A DNA stretch of 64,000 nucleotides from Latrodectus hesperus. Its lineage: Eukaryota; Arthropoda; Arachnida; Araneae; Theridiidae. How positions within the stretch are numbered: position 1 is the stretch's first letter; each line of letters begins with the position of its first letter. The stretch is taken from the NCBI GenBank assembly GCA_037975125.1, contig CM075853.1, positions 69,238,268 through 69,302,267 of the forward strand, written 5' to 3'. The notes under the pieces were generated by a model. The model was not told the DNA's origin. It ran no database searches and saw nothing but the letters and a program-made list of their open reading frames with translations. Positions 43,950 through 55,709 of this stretch are shown piece by piece. The translations under genes were made by a program, and so were the position numbers.

Positions 43950-44995
43950 TTGAGTTGAGAAAACGCTACTGAAGCAGTGTGAGCTTTCATGCTAATTTAT
44001 AAGAGAAATAGAAATCATTTGTTGGCTGAGACGAGACCAATGTTCCATAAGAGCAGTATCTGAAAAAGAATTCGAAGTAATTGGATACACATGTAGTCCA
44101 GCTGACTATCTGTTATTCGCGTTGTTGTGAAAGTCCTTTATAACAGTAATGAAGTTCTGATGCATAGTACCTACAAACTACGGAACTTTTTTCAATATCT
44201 TTAAGCTTCTGAGTTCTGTTTTATATACATTCTCTTATAAATTCTAGCACGTCCAGACGTTACAAATTGAAAATGAGTTATACGCAAAAATTTAGCAAGT
44301 CGGACGTGATAAAATGTCATAAAGGTGACAAAAATATTATATTTATTCAAAACAGATAAAAATCATTTCTTTTTATTTTTAAATAGCAGTGTAAATTTCA
44401 AGAGTCAAATTCACTGGCAGACGAAAAACAATATCTTTCCATTATATCCCAGTTTATGATTCTAAAGAAATAGTATGCTTCCTACGGAGAAGCGAAAATA
44501 ATGTAACGTATATACGACGGTTTTATTGGCTGAAAATTTTATTTTAAATCTAATCTATACCAATCGAATTTTTATGTGCAAATATTGACTAAAAAGTGAT
44601 AAAAATGGTAAACAAGCAAAATGCTGAATAAACCTAAAGCTAGTTGGTGAAAAATATTGCTTGGCGATAATTTTGTTCTTTAAAAGGAGCATTGAGGTCA
44701 CAAATCACCAAGGGAAAATAAACAGCCAAATACAGCAAAATTTAATTTTGTTTCATTGAAAAAAAGATAGTAATACATTATACTTACGCAATCAATCTAT
44801 AACCAATGCGATTACTAAGCAGTTTCCGCCAGAAAGAAACATTGGCGTTTAAATAAGTTTTTTCAATAAGGTATAATTATTTAGTTTATAAAACGTAAAC
44901 ATAAAATGTTTGTATTATTTTTCAGTATATTAAAATGTAAATTTTTTTAAAATTTAAGCGATATTTGCGAATGGATTACTGATGACAGTAATTTT
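43950..44995. other. AT-rich sequence with mixed patches
   Basis: 43970-44180 is slightly richer and unassigned. The rest is AT-rich with no feature. Confidence 0.4.
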
Positions 44996-44999
44996 ACGA

Positions 45000-45665
45000 T
45001 ATTTTTTTCTTTCCCGTTTGGCGATTATCGTATAATGGAAAAGAACCCGAAAATCTTGTTATAGTAACAACGCCTAGACAGGCAGCGAAGTTAAATTTGA
45101 TGCAGCATCACAAGTGTCATTCATCTTTGGTCCTTAATGACTGAAAGAGGTCATGTTTAGAGGTAAGAAAACATGTTCCTTCATAAGTAACACGTTTGAC
45201 ATAATAGTAACATTTGTTGTAACAACGAGTTGTAAGGCATTCGAACATTGGCTGAGTCTACCCTCTTAGACGACTCTTCATAAAAGTGTCTTCCTAACGA
45301 TGTGAAATCTATTTACGTGTCATATGTACCGAAAAATTCCAAGCTCTAACCATGAAAGACAATGTTGAGAAAGCAGAAACACACCGTTTATTTCCTGCTG
45401 CTTTCCCGTGACTGTAATCGGAATCGTGATTTTTCACTCCGAAGAACCAGTATGCCATGATGATAGTATGACATTGTAATGTTTGAGCAGCCTGTATTGA
45501 ACAGCGTAACAGCCAATGTTATTGACTAACTGCAGTGTTTTTCATTGGTGGTAGGCTAGGTTAACGTATCGCATGTGAACTCCCAAACATCGCACCCGAC
45601 ACACTTGTGTGCAGAAAGTAGGCACACCATATCCATCGCCTTTTGTTCAACAGTGTTTGGAATCA
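45000..45665. other. Mixed-composition single-copy block
   Basis: gtaacaacgcctagacaggc, gcattcgaacattggctgag, ccctcttagacgactcttca and ctcccaaacatcgcacccga stand out from the flanks. No coding frame, repeat match or terminal repeats were found. Candidate conserved non-coding sequence or an unrecognised old transposon. Confidence 0.25.
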
Positions 45666-45669
45666 AAAT

Positions 45670-46635
45670 TTTTAAATTTGGTATTCACAAAGATCTATCT
45701 TCACTCCAATGGATTTTTGCTCTTGAGGATATCTAAAACTTAATAGGTCAAATTCACAATATTTTTGAGAACTGAAATCTCATAAAACTTGAATTTGTAC
45801 ATACTTCTTCCACGATGCTATATTGGTCCTTGTTAGCTACAATTTTCCGTATTCTACGCGATATTATCTACTCACATGGTCACCTTAATAAAACTTGTGT
45901 AAATACAGTAAAAAGTTTTCCCTTATCTCTATTGTGCTGTCATTGGCCCTTTTTTGTTATGCTTTGCAAATATTTTCACTGATTTTCTTTATTATATCGT
46001 TTTAATGTTCTTATGGTTTTTCAGTGTGCTGATAAATTCGCTCAGAAAATATTTGCTTTGCTGTTCGAAAATTTGTTCTTTAACTGGATTCTGAGAATTC
46101 TATATATCATCGTAGACTCGAGTTTATATCTTAATCCCGCATAAAAATGTTTAAATTTTCCAGTCGATTGGTTCCTATTACTTTAACGGTTTCTTTTTTT
46201 TACAAAGAAGACACTTTTCTAAACTCACTTAGAACAGTTGTTCTTTAAGATTTTTGAAACAGTCACTTTGCATTTTATAAATTCCAGAATTTAGTGTATG
46301 TTGAAGTGTTATAATATGCTCAGAGTATTTAAAAATGGAAAACTTTAACCATTTTTAAACTTAAGTTTATTAAGCGATTTAAGTTTATTAAGCGTTGGTA
46401 TTGCCATAACATCAAGACCTGATGTTGAATGGTTATGTAGAATCACCTCGACCATTCATTTAAAACGAAATTTTTACTCATCATTTGACAAGTGCCATAG
46501 GCAACTTTAAAAAAGTATAGTATACAAAAGTACATAGAATCTTATACAGAAATCTAACATTTATAAAAGTGATCGCAGAATTTTTAAGAACCGTATGATC
46601 TCGAAAAAGATCATCTAGTTCTCACTTTAAAAAAA
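45670..46635. other. AT-rich sequence
   Basis: Contains a 17-bp tandem duplication aagtttattaagcg (about 46363 and 46382), and otherwise nothing notable. Confidence 0.45.
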
Positions 46636-46639
46636 TTTT

Positions 46640-47135
46640 ATTCAATAAAATAAATGGATATCTTGGCAGTTTGCATCAGTACTTTGCGAAATGTTTTCAA
46701 TCTTCCCCACAATAACATCTGGCGTAAATAATCTCCTTTTGGAATGGGATTCCCTTCAAAATTTAATAAGCTGTTTTTCGAGTTTTTCAATTTCTTTACT
46801 TTCATAGCACTTTATAGCAAGGGTATTTTTTTTGAAACAATACGGTTGTGAAATGACCGTATTAAATCCAAAAGAATATATTTGGCCCTGGTTGTGTATA
46901 TTTTGCTCTACAGCCGAAGAAAATATTTTCGTTAGGGATTATTCGTGTAACTTCATTTCTCCCTTAGGGATTTTCTGTGAGTTATGGCGATTTTGGCACA
47001 CTTCCCATGAGCATCAGCTGCGGATTTATGAATCACAGTTTTTCCTACATGGAAGGGAAAAATAACATCCGGGGAATAAAAAGCCGCGGATTCAGAGGCG
47101 TATCACTGTTGGTTTAGGGAGTGACGTAAATTGAA
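46640..47135. promoter_or_regulatory. Candidate conserved non-coding element
   Basis: Mixed composition with tctggcgtaaataatctcct, gagcatcagctgcggattta and taaaaagccgcggattcaga. A 77-codon open frame (46832-47065) rich in Trp, Cys and Phe has no recognised domain and no convincing splice sites. Confidence 0.25.
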
Positions 47136-47139
47136 AGAA

Positions 47140-47945
47140 TTTTTCCCAAAATATTTCTGTTCTTATGTTATAGTTATAACTCTGAGTCAAAGCGTCTTAC
47201 CAATGGTTTTCTTCCATTGGAATTGGTGGAATATTTTTTCTAGTTAGAATAGTTAATATTTTATTCTAATCAAAAATATGAACTTGTCTAGCCAATTCAG
47301 ATACCAGAAAATCAAGGTATTATTCATCTGAAGTCTTTTAACAAGTTGCGAAATCTTAATGGTGGCTACATTCTTTTTATAAGTTTTCCAATAATATATA
47401 TTATAAATGGTTTATTTTTTTAAATTTTGAAGTAAAGTAATTTGTTAAAAATAAAACAAATATTTAATAAGTTTAAATTTTAAACTTAATTTTCTAATTT
47501 AAGATACAATTAGATTTTTTTACCAGTATAGATTTTATATATTAAAACAAATATATTGCTTCAAAGCATAAAATTTATTTTGTAAAGTGTCAGGAATATG
47601 TTTTTAAACCACTTAAAAATAAATTACGTATTTTAAACTTTTATTCAAAAATTGTATGTATGATAAGTAACTCTGAATGTTTTTTAATGAATTCAATAAC
47701 TTATTCAGATGCAGAGTAACTTAACTGTAAATTGAAATTAATTGTACGCTAAAGTAACTCAAAATTGAGAGATTTTGAATCATAAATTCCTTATTTTTAA
47801 AATTGAAAAGTTACAAACGTATCAAATATTCGTTTCAATTATATTATCAAATTTCCAGAAACTATTGGTCCAGTTTCATTGTAGTGAATTTCTAATCAAG
47901 CATTCTTCAGTAATGAAATCTAGAATTTTTTTTTTTTATTTAATC
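47140..47945. other. AT-rich sequence, nothing recognised
   Basis: Plain AT-rich sequence. Confidence 0.5.
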
Positions 47946-47948
47946 AAG

Positions 47949-48135
47949 CTGAGTTGGCAGCAGAACATCTGGTCTTCGCGTTCAGCGTTCTGGTCTTCGG
48001 TTCATTAGTTCATGGATTTAAATCTCACCATAGGGCTTAGGTGTTTGTTTAGTTTTGGGGTTTGGATTCGATATTAAAGCATAGTCCCTGTCTTAAAGCT
48101 CCTTTGTGCAAAAAATTTGAATGAAAAACGATCGA
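47949..48135 (+). mobile_element. SINE-A copy, near full length
   Basis: gctgagttggcagcagaaca, gttctggtcttcggttcatt, atggatttaaatctcaccat, gggtttggattcgatattaa and tttgtgcaaaaaatttgaat. About 20 extra bases in the head region suggest a small internal duplication. Confidence 0.75.
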
Positions 48136-48139
48136 CTAT

Positions 48140-49025
48140 TAAATTAACAGGAATGAATATTATATTGTATAGTCATTTAACATATTTTATTCAACGTCAT
48201 TTATGAGAAGTTAAAGCTATTTAGTTATAAAAAATATAAACGAAATATGCATTGCAGAAAAATAAGTTATGCATATGAAGCTTTTTTCAGAGCTCTACAT
48301 AATCGCTGCTTACATTTAAGCGTTTGTTGCTTCCAGTTACGAACCAGTTATGAATTCCTTTTCCTTCGCCAATTCATTAAGACAAATTTTCATTGCATTT
48401 CGCAACACTTTAAAAAGTTTAATACTCGACAAAATTTAACATTAGGAAAAGGTTGAAACTGCTAGAAAGGTTGGACACAGTCAAAATCTTCGGATATAAT
48501 CCGGTACTTCTTGAGTTGTCACAGCAATGAGAAGAAAATCAAAACGACGCCCAATTCCTCCAAAAAACATTCTTTGTCTCATATTTATCTTATGGGATAA
48601 AATGTTTTCTTAGAATTTTGAATAAAGTGAATGTTTAGCTCGATCATAATGCGTTTTAACGTGAAATCCTGTGATAACCACACTTAATGGAACTGTGGCA
48701 GCAATAGACTAACCAGGAAATTTAGAAGCTTGAAGACTAGATGCGACCAATGTATAAATGTAAGATGATTGTGTAGAGAATCAAAGGAAACTTCATACTT
48801 ACAAAACTGCTTTTCTTTTTTCAATAAATATTGTCTGGATAATTTTTGTACATTCTAATTCACTTGTAATTTTATACCATCGATATGGTACAAAAACTTT
48901 CATATAAAAATTATAACGAAAATTTAGAGCAACTAGACCACTTTATAATGGAATTGTTAAAATAAATACATTTCTATTAACGTGTGCAATAAATATTCGA
49001 TTTTACGGAGGATAATTTTGCAAAT
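48140..49025. other. AT-rich sequence with an unassigned patch
   Basis: A 69-codon open frame (48247-48456) and the patch 48470-48590 show no recognisable content. Confidence 0.4.
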
Positions 49026-49029
49026 TTTT

Positions 49030-49200
49030 CTGGCAGCCGAATGGTTAGAGATCTTACCTTTGGTTCAACAGTTCGTGGGTTCGAATCCCACCCTGGGCAT
49101 GGATGTTTGTAGTGGTTCGGCATCCACTTTAAACCGTAGGTCCCGGTCTAAATAGCCCTCGTGTGCAAAAAATGACCGTTGAGCGACAAACAAAACAAAA
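49030..49200 (+). mobile_element. SINE-A copy, young
   Basis: Starts ctggcagccgaatggttaga, with perfect B box ggttcgaatcc, body tggttcggcatccactttaa, tail gaccgttgagcgacaaacaa. It is highly similar to 27664-27840, lacks the first 6 bases, and has no clear target duplication. Confidence 0.92.
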
Positions 49201-49204
49201 TAAA

Positions 49205-49585
49205 CTTCCACTTATGAATATATCTGGTATGTTGTGTTTGGGAAACCATGCACCAATAGAATCAGAACTCGTGTTTAGGAACTCCTCGTAAATTGGCAAA
49301 CAAGCAAAGTCATGTTATTGTATGAATACAACTTTCATCTACATGCACTTTGTAAAATAAAGTTCTTTATTTCGACTTACATGCGTTATTTTTATTTAAA
49401 TATGATCGGAAACAAAAATATTATTCGACATTGCGCTTATAAAGAGGATCTTCTTACTTTACTTAGATAATAAAATTTTCTACATTTATCACGAATGAGT
49501 ATTCTTTGTAAATAAACAATTATCGATATTTGGTTGAGGGAGATATTTTGTCTATTGCATTAATATTTTAATTTATATGATTATA
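49205..49585. other. AT-rich sequence
   Basis: Nothing recognised between SINE-A and SINE-B. Confidence 0.5.
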
Positions 49586-49600
49586 ATAACCAAACTATTG

Positions 49601-49854
49601 CCCCTCAACTTGTCTAGTGATCAGCATGCCTGATAGCGGATTGGGAGTTCCTGGGTTCGGGCATGGATTTGCTTTCTCTCTTTGTCTTTGTCCTTTCCTA
49701 GTATGAATGGGTTGTGTATGGTTGCCTATCCTATAAACGGGTCTCTAAGGCATGTGTGTACTGAAGAATTCGGACTCTTCACCAAAATATGGTGCAGTTT
49801 GAAAAGTGGAGCACAGCGCACCTCATTATGCCTGCCTAGCTTGCACACGACAAC
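49601..49854 (+). mobile_element. SINE-B with perfect 13-bp target duplication
   Basis: The head tgtctagtgatcagcatgcc and B-box region tcctgggttcggg are followed by gtatgaatgggttgtgtatg, ctataaacgggtctctaagg and gaaaagtggag. The end differs from the 30.6-kb copy (cacagcgcacctcattatgc). AACCAAACTATTG is duplicated at 49588-49600 and 49855-49867. It is about 254 bp. Confidence 0.88.
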
Positions 49855-49869
49855 AACCAAACTATTGTG

Positions 49870-50035
49870 AACTTCTTTGAAACTTTGAAATTTTGTGCCG
49901 AATGAAGTTGCAAATATAAAATCGTAGTTAATTGCGTTAAAAGGGAAAAAAATTGGGTTTATTCTCATTTCTAGACATTTTAAACTTTTGCAAAAACAAA
50001 TTCTTAAAGAAACATGGGGTTATTTCACTTTGAAT
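49870..50035. other. AT-rich spacer
   Basis: No features. Confidence 0.4.
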
Positions 50036-50039
50036 TCCT

Positions 50040-50330
50040 CTTTCTCAGCCTTGGAGCAGGACGATGCGACCGGTTCTTTCGGATGCGGGTTCGCGTTTGT
50101 CTGCCTCTTCGAATGTCAGTAGGTCATTGTTCCTGGAGGGTTGCATTTCGGCAAGTCGATGTTGCCGGATGTGTGTCGTGCCCACCCCCGGGCTCCTTAC
50201 TCCCTCGTCTTTCGTGCCACACGTGACGGTCTCGCGTTGTATGCGCTTACGAGAATGAAATACACGTGAGGATTTCACCCTGCTCCCAACTCCTCACGTG
50301 GGATTTAACAGGAAATAATGATTTTCCTAG
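50040..50330. promoter_or_regulatory. CpG- and GC-rich island of unknown nature
   Basis: The most CpG-rich stretch of the window: gacgatgcgaccggttcttt, cggatgcgggttcgcgtttg, cacccccgggctccttactc, ccacacgtgacggtctcgcg. Three mutually overlapping open frames (62-77 codons) have no recognisable domain. It could be an alternative promoter or exon, an enhancer, or a single-copy GC-rich insertion. It ends in an E-box hairpin (50263-50300). Confidence 0.35.
50263..50300. repeat. Hairpin with CACGTG in both arms
   Basis: CACGTGAGGA (50263-50272) and TCCTCACGTG (50291-50300) are perfect 10-bp inverted repeats around an 18-nt spacer, each holding an E-box. Confidence 0.9.
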
Positions 50331-50334
50331 CAAT

Positions 50335-50585
50335 AATGCGAACGTTTCGTAGGTGTTTTCGCTGCTGGACAGAGAAATAGGACAGAGAAAGCGGTACAGT
50401 GTTACAGGGAAAAAACAAAATCATACTGATACCGTTCGCTCACTAGCCAACATTTATGGAAGGATTTCTATTTGACAAATGTTCGAGATTTGATATTGCC
50501 TTGAAGCAGGCAGTTGTCTACCTTTTTGGTATTCATGTGGGTGTATAATGATAAGTCTCAAACTGATTCGCATTATAGGAAAATA
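50335..50585. other. Mixed-composition spacer, unassigned
   Basis: gtttcgtaggtgttttcgct and aaagcggtacagtgttacag are visible. No match was found. Confidence 0.35.
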
Positions 50586-50589
50586 TGTT

Positions 50590-50700
50590 GTTGTGTTGTG
50601 GCTTATCATCTTTCCTGGCAGACAGTAACATCAAACCAGGTCCATGAGCCTGAATGCCTTCAAACAACAGAGCACTGCCTCAGGGCTCGATAATAGCTAG
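50590..50700 (+). repeat. Dispersed repeat R4, copy 2
   Basis: Aligns with 16225-16345. It may continue to about 50830 (gatgcaggccaaaatgtgga, cattttggacaccttgtata), which has no counterpart at copy 1. Confidence 0.5.
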
Positions 50701-50999
50701 CTTTTATTTAAACCGATGCAGGCCAAAATGTGGAGCAGGAGCAGCTTCAGTCGCATTGCATTTTGGACACCTTGTATACACTTTGTGGCTCCTATGACAT
50801 TGCAAACGAGTGTGTCCACCTCGAATCTATTAGAAAATATCGATATTTGTTGAAAACTAAGGGTAAGAGAATTAAATGAAAGCACTAAAACAGAGAACTT
50901 TAAATAAATTATTAATACTTATTTGGTTGTTAAATATTGACTATATTAAAAGTAGTATTTATTCCATTGACTCTGCTTGCATTAATACAATAAAAGTAA

Positions 51000-51310
51000 A
51001 GCAATAGTGTTGGTCACATGACCAAGTAATCGGTATTCCGCTTGAAGAGTGCTATCCTAAATCTCAACCCCAACAAATGTTGAAAAAGGAATGCTGCGCT
51101 TCTGTATGTAGATCCGTCAAGATGGTTTTTGGGAATTGACTGGGATTTCGTCCTATCAACAGGCAGTTGTGGTTCACTTTGTCTCGATAAAAAAAGTTCT
51201 CTCGTATGACAATTTACACGGTGGATGTAAAAAAGCCTTATAACAACTATAGGCCGTTATAACATCGGCTACCCACTACACGGCGCCACAGCTTTTTTTA
51301 CGTTTAAAAC
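51000..51310. other. Less AT-rich block with small inverted repeats
   Basis: Contains ggtcacatgacc (perfect 12-bp palindrome, about 51012-51023) and TTATAAC/GTTATAA around ctataggcc (about 51238-51263). It ends tacacggcgccacagctttt. It looks like part of an old DNA element, but no terminal repeats were found. Confidence 0.3.
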
Positions 51311-51314
51311 TTGT

Positions 51315-51930
51315 GTTACTCTAATGGAATATATATTTTGGCAATCTGCAGTAAAAAGAGAAAAGTTCTTTGTTTTTTAATTAGGATACATTTTGGGTAT
51401 TTTAAAGAGAAATGAATGAGTATGAGAATATAAGGAAGTAAGATTTTCAATGCCTTCTGAACTACATTCACTTTTTACAGGTGTTAAAACTCTATAATCT
51501 CAACAAGTTGTCATGTTTCATTATACAACAGTAATATCGTGCCACTTCTGATTTTTAAATTGTTATTCAGAAATATATGCACCTTCAATAATTTCAAACT
51601 AAGGTATAATGGCTGAATGGAATTAAGTAATTACTCAATTCCATTTCAGTAAAACATTTTTTATCGTTTGCTGTAAAAATGAAGTTATTTTAGGTAAGAA
51701 GGGTACAGTTTCTGAAAACGGCTAACTTCATATGAATTGTTTTGACTGTGAATTGTTCACGAATAACTGCACTAAAATAGGAATTAAGAAATGCGATTTT
51801 ATATTTTCTTCAAAGGATTACATAAGGGCAAATAGTTAATGTAAATAATTAACACTAGCTTCGGTGTCCTATTTAACAGTGCGTAAGTTGGAGTCCTATC
51901 TCAAACGTGGATTCTTTTATGATTTTTAAT
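51315..51930. other. AT-rich sequence
   Basis: A very decayed SINE-A head may lie at about 51860-51930 (aacagtgcgtaagttggagt). Nothing else is seen. Confidence 0.4.
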
Positions 51931-51933
51931 CTA

Positions 51934-52238
51934 CACTACTGGCCATTAAAATTGCTACACTAGGAAAGCGGCACACCACACACGTGAAATTTGCATGACA
52001 GGTAGAACTTGCTAAGATATGCAAATGATTAGATTTTCAGCGCATTCATACAAAGCAGGCGACAGTAGCGACATCTACAATGTGTATATATCCAGAGATT
52101 TGACAGCAGTTTTCTCATACTCAATTTCCGTTTCAACGTTGTTTTCGGCAAAGAAAGTTGTTCTAATGCCTCGTGTAAGAAGAAAATGCCTATCAGCACG
52201 AGTCTGACTTTGATCGAGGAAGGATTATAGCCTAATGA
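51934..52238 (+). mobile_element. Tc1/mariner-type element, 5' end only
   Basis: After TA (51932-51933) the sequence cactactggccattaaaatt gctacac is a well-known type of arthropod Tc1-like terminal repeat. The 5' leader and the transposase start follow: MPRVRRKCLSARV from 52167, then a frameshift and stop, with the frame continuing out of phase as FDRGRIIA-like sequence. Similarity stops abruptly near 52238. About 300 bp of a roughly 1.4-1.5 kb element remain, and no catalytic domain or right terminal repeat is present. Confidence 0.8.
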
Positions 52239-52239
52239 G

Positions 52240-52885
52240 ATATAATTTTTTTATGAATTATAAATATTTTTTCTCACATGAGAAGTATATTTATGAAATT
52301 TTTTATTTGCTCATTGTTTAGCTTTAATAGAAGTTAGAAGCACATTTCAAACTTCTACAATATTTATTATTTTAAGATAACACTTTACTGTAAAAACTTT
52401 TAAGTAATTATTTACATTTCGTATATTAGATATATATTTTTAATTTGTAATTTACTTTTGATTTATATTTTTTCTTGTTAAGTTATAATGGGAATTTTTA
52501 TACGGAGAAAAGCAAAACAAACAAATGAAAAACAAACTCTTCCACAAGAAGGCCTTGATCTGTACGTGGCTGAATATCAAGAATGTTTCACAGTCTGAAA
52601 GTAAAAAAAAGGCTTAGGAGAATAATATATTCACCATTTCGAAATAAGTTCACTTTTTCTTATACGAACTTTTTATTTTAAATCGATGATGTAAAAACAT
52701 GGTGCAATTCGTGAAATTTTTGGCAGACTAACAAAAAAAAAATTCTTAAATTCTTCCTGTGTTTGAATTTGGTGAAATTGTAGCGAGAATTGTAAAATTT
52801 GAATATTTCAAATTCGAATCTGAAATCACATTAATCATTTTCACTTAAGAAAATACTGTAATTTTTTTCAATAAATTTTGCAAAT
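52240..52885. other. AT-rich sequence
   Basis: Nothing recognised. Confidence 0.5.
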
Positions 52886-52889
52886 AAAT

Positions 52890-53015
52890 TGTTAGCCTTT
52901 CAGCTCCAAATGGATTCGATTCTTACCTCGGGTGCGGAGCTTGGAGTGATTTGGAATCGATCTTTACTTACAAATATTAATATTGTTTGCTCTCAAAACG
53001 TAACTAGAGAGTAAC
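52890..53015 (+). mobile_element. SINE-A copy, decayed
   Basis: cagctccaaatggattcgat, tcttacctcgggtgcgg, gagtgatttggaatcgatct and cgtaactagagagtaacc follow the body order. Confidence 0.5.
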
Positions 53016-53082
53016 CAACTTAGCACGGGTTATGATAATATATTCTCTATTAATATTTTTCGTGAAAATTTTCAGACTATAC

Positions 53083-53119
53083 CAAAAAAGGCCTTGCCTG
53101 TTTAGTTAGGCCTTTTTTG
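53083..53119. repeat. Hairpin, 11-bp perfect stem followed by T-run
   Basis: CAAAAAAGGCC (53083-53093) and GGCCTTTTTTG (53109-53119) flank a 15-nt loop. It resembles a terminator fold, but no transcription unit that would use it is visible. Confidence 0.75.
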
Positions 53120-53124
53120 TTAGC

Positions 53125-54825
53125 ATTTGTAATTGGAACCAAAACATATGGTATACTTAACAGGGTGTATATGCCACAATGTTGTTGCTATTATTCTGAT
53201 AATTATTTGTTGCTGTGAATAAAGTTAAAACAGTTTTGGTTAGATACAGAATTATTTCCAATTTTCAGTTATTAGTAATATATCTATCCACAACAATTAT
53301 TTATAGAAATTTTATCTAAATTTTCCTTTTTCCTTTGTTAAGTTTTTTTTTAAAAAATTCTTTTAAGACAGGGAACGTTATTAGATTTATTTCTCTATTA
53401 GTTACTATATTCATTTTGAAAAACAAAGAAAAAAAATTTTCTTATGGCAAATACGTCAAAATAACAAACTTAAAAAAAAAGTAGCTTTCCCTTCAGTCAG
53501 CTTTGCACTTAAGCGTAAAATCAAACGATTTCCCTCCCCTTGCGAAGTAATTTTATTTTTAAGTTTCTAAACTTGCAACTATTATTATTTTTTCTGCGAA
53601 AATAAAATTCCACTCTCCAAAACTGAAGCTTATATCATTTTTTTTATTCCCTCCAAGAATTTAAAACTACTTTAAAAGAAAATTCAGATTAAGATATTTC
53701 ACAAAGTCTAAAGAATTTCGCAAAAAGAAAATTAAAATTTTTTTTTCACTTTGTTTCGTTTGGTCGTTGATAGAAAAAAGCAAGAAAAATCAAAAATCGT
53801 TTTCGTATCGTTTTGATAACTATCTTTGAAGTTAATTGAGTGAACAACTAATTTATCTTGTTTTCGTCTTTTTTTTATTGTTAACAAAAAACTATGAAAG
53901 ACTTCAAACTTAACAGTAACTCAGTATAAAATTCTAAAGAAGAAAAAAAAAAAGTAAAGTTTGAATAATTGCTTTTTCAGAGATATTATGCATTTATCAA
54001 TTGTTTAAATTAAATGAGTTGATAACGTGTTCTTATAATTTACATTTTTCGCCATATAATTTTTAAAGTGAAAAAAAAATGTATATAAATTTATCCTATT
54101 TTGGGTTTAAATTAAATTTCTTTGTTAGTTGAATATTTATTTTGTTTTTCTACAGTATAAACTTAAAAGGAGTTATACGTTGGTATTGTGACTGCAAATT
54201 TTATATGATTAAGAATAAAACAGTAAGCTTTCTTTAAGGTGACAGTGATAAATAAAGGCCATTTCGTAGAAAATAAATATTTTCTTATTTTCTTTTTACC
54301 GAATCTCGTGCTTTTAGGAGTAAATTTATAGGATTGTTTACAAAATAAGTTTCTTTTTAAATGGTTACCCCTATGACATTCGATTCTATTATTCGTAAGT
54401 TCTAATGACACTTAAGGCATGATTATTTGTAGTTATCTGGAATGTAATTTAACCAGGACTCTCTCTCTCACACACACATTTCAAATCTAAATAACGCGTC
54501 CAAATCTAGCTTTAAGTAAATTAATGTAGATATAAATGTCATGTGTATTCAAATTTATAACTTAAATATAAGTTTTATTAAATATTACAATATTTTAAAT
54601 TTTAATATATGTTTCAATATATTTGTAATAAAACATATATTAAATCTAAAATGTGAACAAGCTGAAGTTAGGACATGTCATTGAATGTTTTTAACAAACG
54701 CTTGTATCATGTTGGCAATGTTTTTTTAGTAGCTAATGTGTGTGAAATGAAACAAGTTTTAAGAACTCTAATTAGATGACAACAATAGAGGAAAAAACTG
54801 AAACCAGTTTGAGTACACAAGGAAT
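53125..54825. other. AT-rich sequence, nothing recognised
   Basis: Poly-A/T-rich intronic sequence. An 82-codon minus-strand open frame (54163-54411) has no domain. A (CT)(CA) run lies at about 54458-54477. Confidence 0.5.
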
Positions 54826-54829
54826 ACTA

Positions 54830-55215
54830 GTTGAGAAAGATCGGTCAAATTAAATGGCCTCTAAAATAAAACGGCGTTTATCAGAAATACGCGGAAATGT
54901 TGCCAACTAGACTCGAGGCGAACAAAAGGACAGAAGGGGGGGGGAACTACCGTTTTGTAGTTGACCTTGAACTTTGAGGGAAGCCCTTCATTTTATCTGA
55001 ACCTTCGGAATCATACCTGGTAGAACCAGTGTTCTTGTAATCTTTATTTCTTTGGTTCAAAATCGTCTATTCGTCAGACTGAAATAAATGAAGCGAAGCG
55101 AAGAAAAGAAAGAGACTGAGGTTAACGAAACCAGTAACAGTGGCATTGACCTTGATAAGTTCTTTGAACCAATAACTCGTCGAAATTCGTTAAATTGATT
55201 GAATGTTCGTGGATC
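54830..55215. promoter_or_regulatory. Candidate conserved non-coding element
   Basis: aaaacggcgtttatcagaaa, tacgcggaaatgttgccaac, tagactcgaggcgaacaaaa, a G9 run near 54938, and gaagcgaagcgaagaaaaga are unlike the flanks. No coding potential or repeat match was found. Confidence 0.3.
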
Positions 55216-55550
55216 GATTAATAAAAACCCAGACTACTTGAGTTCCTTATAAAAGCAAAGTTTCTTTCCCCTGAAATTTATTTCATTTATGATTTTAGGA
55301 TAAAAGTAAAAATAAATTTTACAGCAAACATATTGTAAAGAAATGTTTTTATTTTTTTTATCCGTAACAATACAGTTTTATTTTACTGATTTAGAAAGAC
55401 TATTACATTACTATATATTGACTTGGATCAGACTAAAGGACTTTTGTTTGGTGTATTTTTTATACCATCCAAAATTCATGGTGGCATTTTCTATTAATTT
55501 TTTTGAGAAAATAAATATAAAACCTTATTTAAAGAAATTGGGTAGAGCAG

Positions 55551-55705
55551 TGCTGATCTGACAGCCCAAAGGTTAACACCCTAGCTATCGGTTCAACTGT
55601 TCGTGAGTTTGATTCCTGCTTCGCGCTTGAATGTTTGTAGTCTACTTAAACTATTGAATTAGTACCAGAGTGGAAAAAACCTGTAGATTGATAAATCAAC
55701 CAAAA
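55551..55705 (+). mobile_element. SINE-A copy, diverged
   Basis: gctgatctgacagcccaaag, ctatcggttcaactgttcgt, gagtttgattcctgctt, cgcgcttgaatgtttgtagt and a degraded tail aaatcaaccaaaacg. Confidence 0.75.
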
Positions 55706-55709
55706 CGAA

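Noticed and set aside
53083..53119. Rho-independent-like terminator
   Set aside because: This is eukaryotic intronic DNA with no transcription unit ending here. It is kept only as a hairpin.
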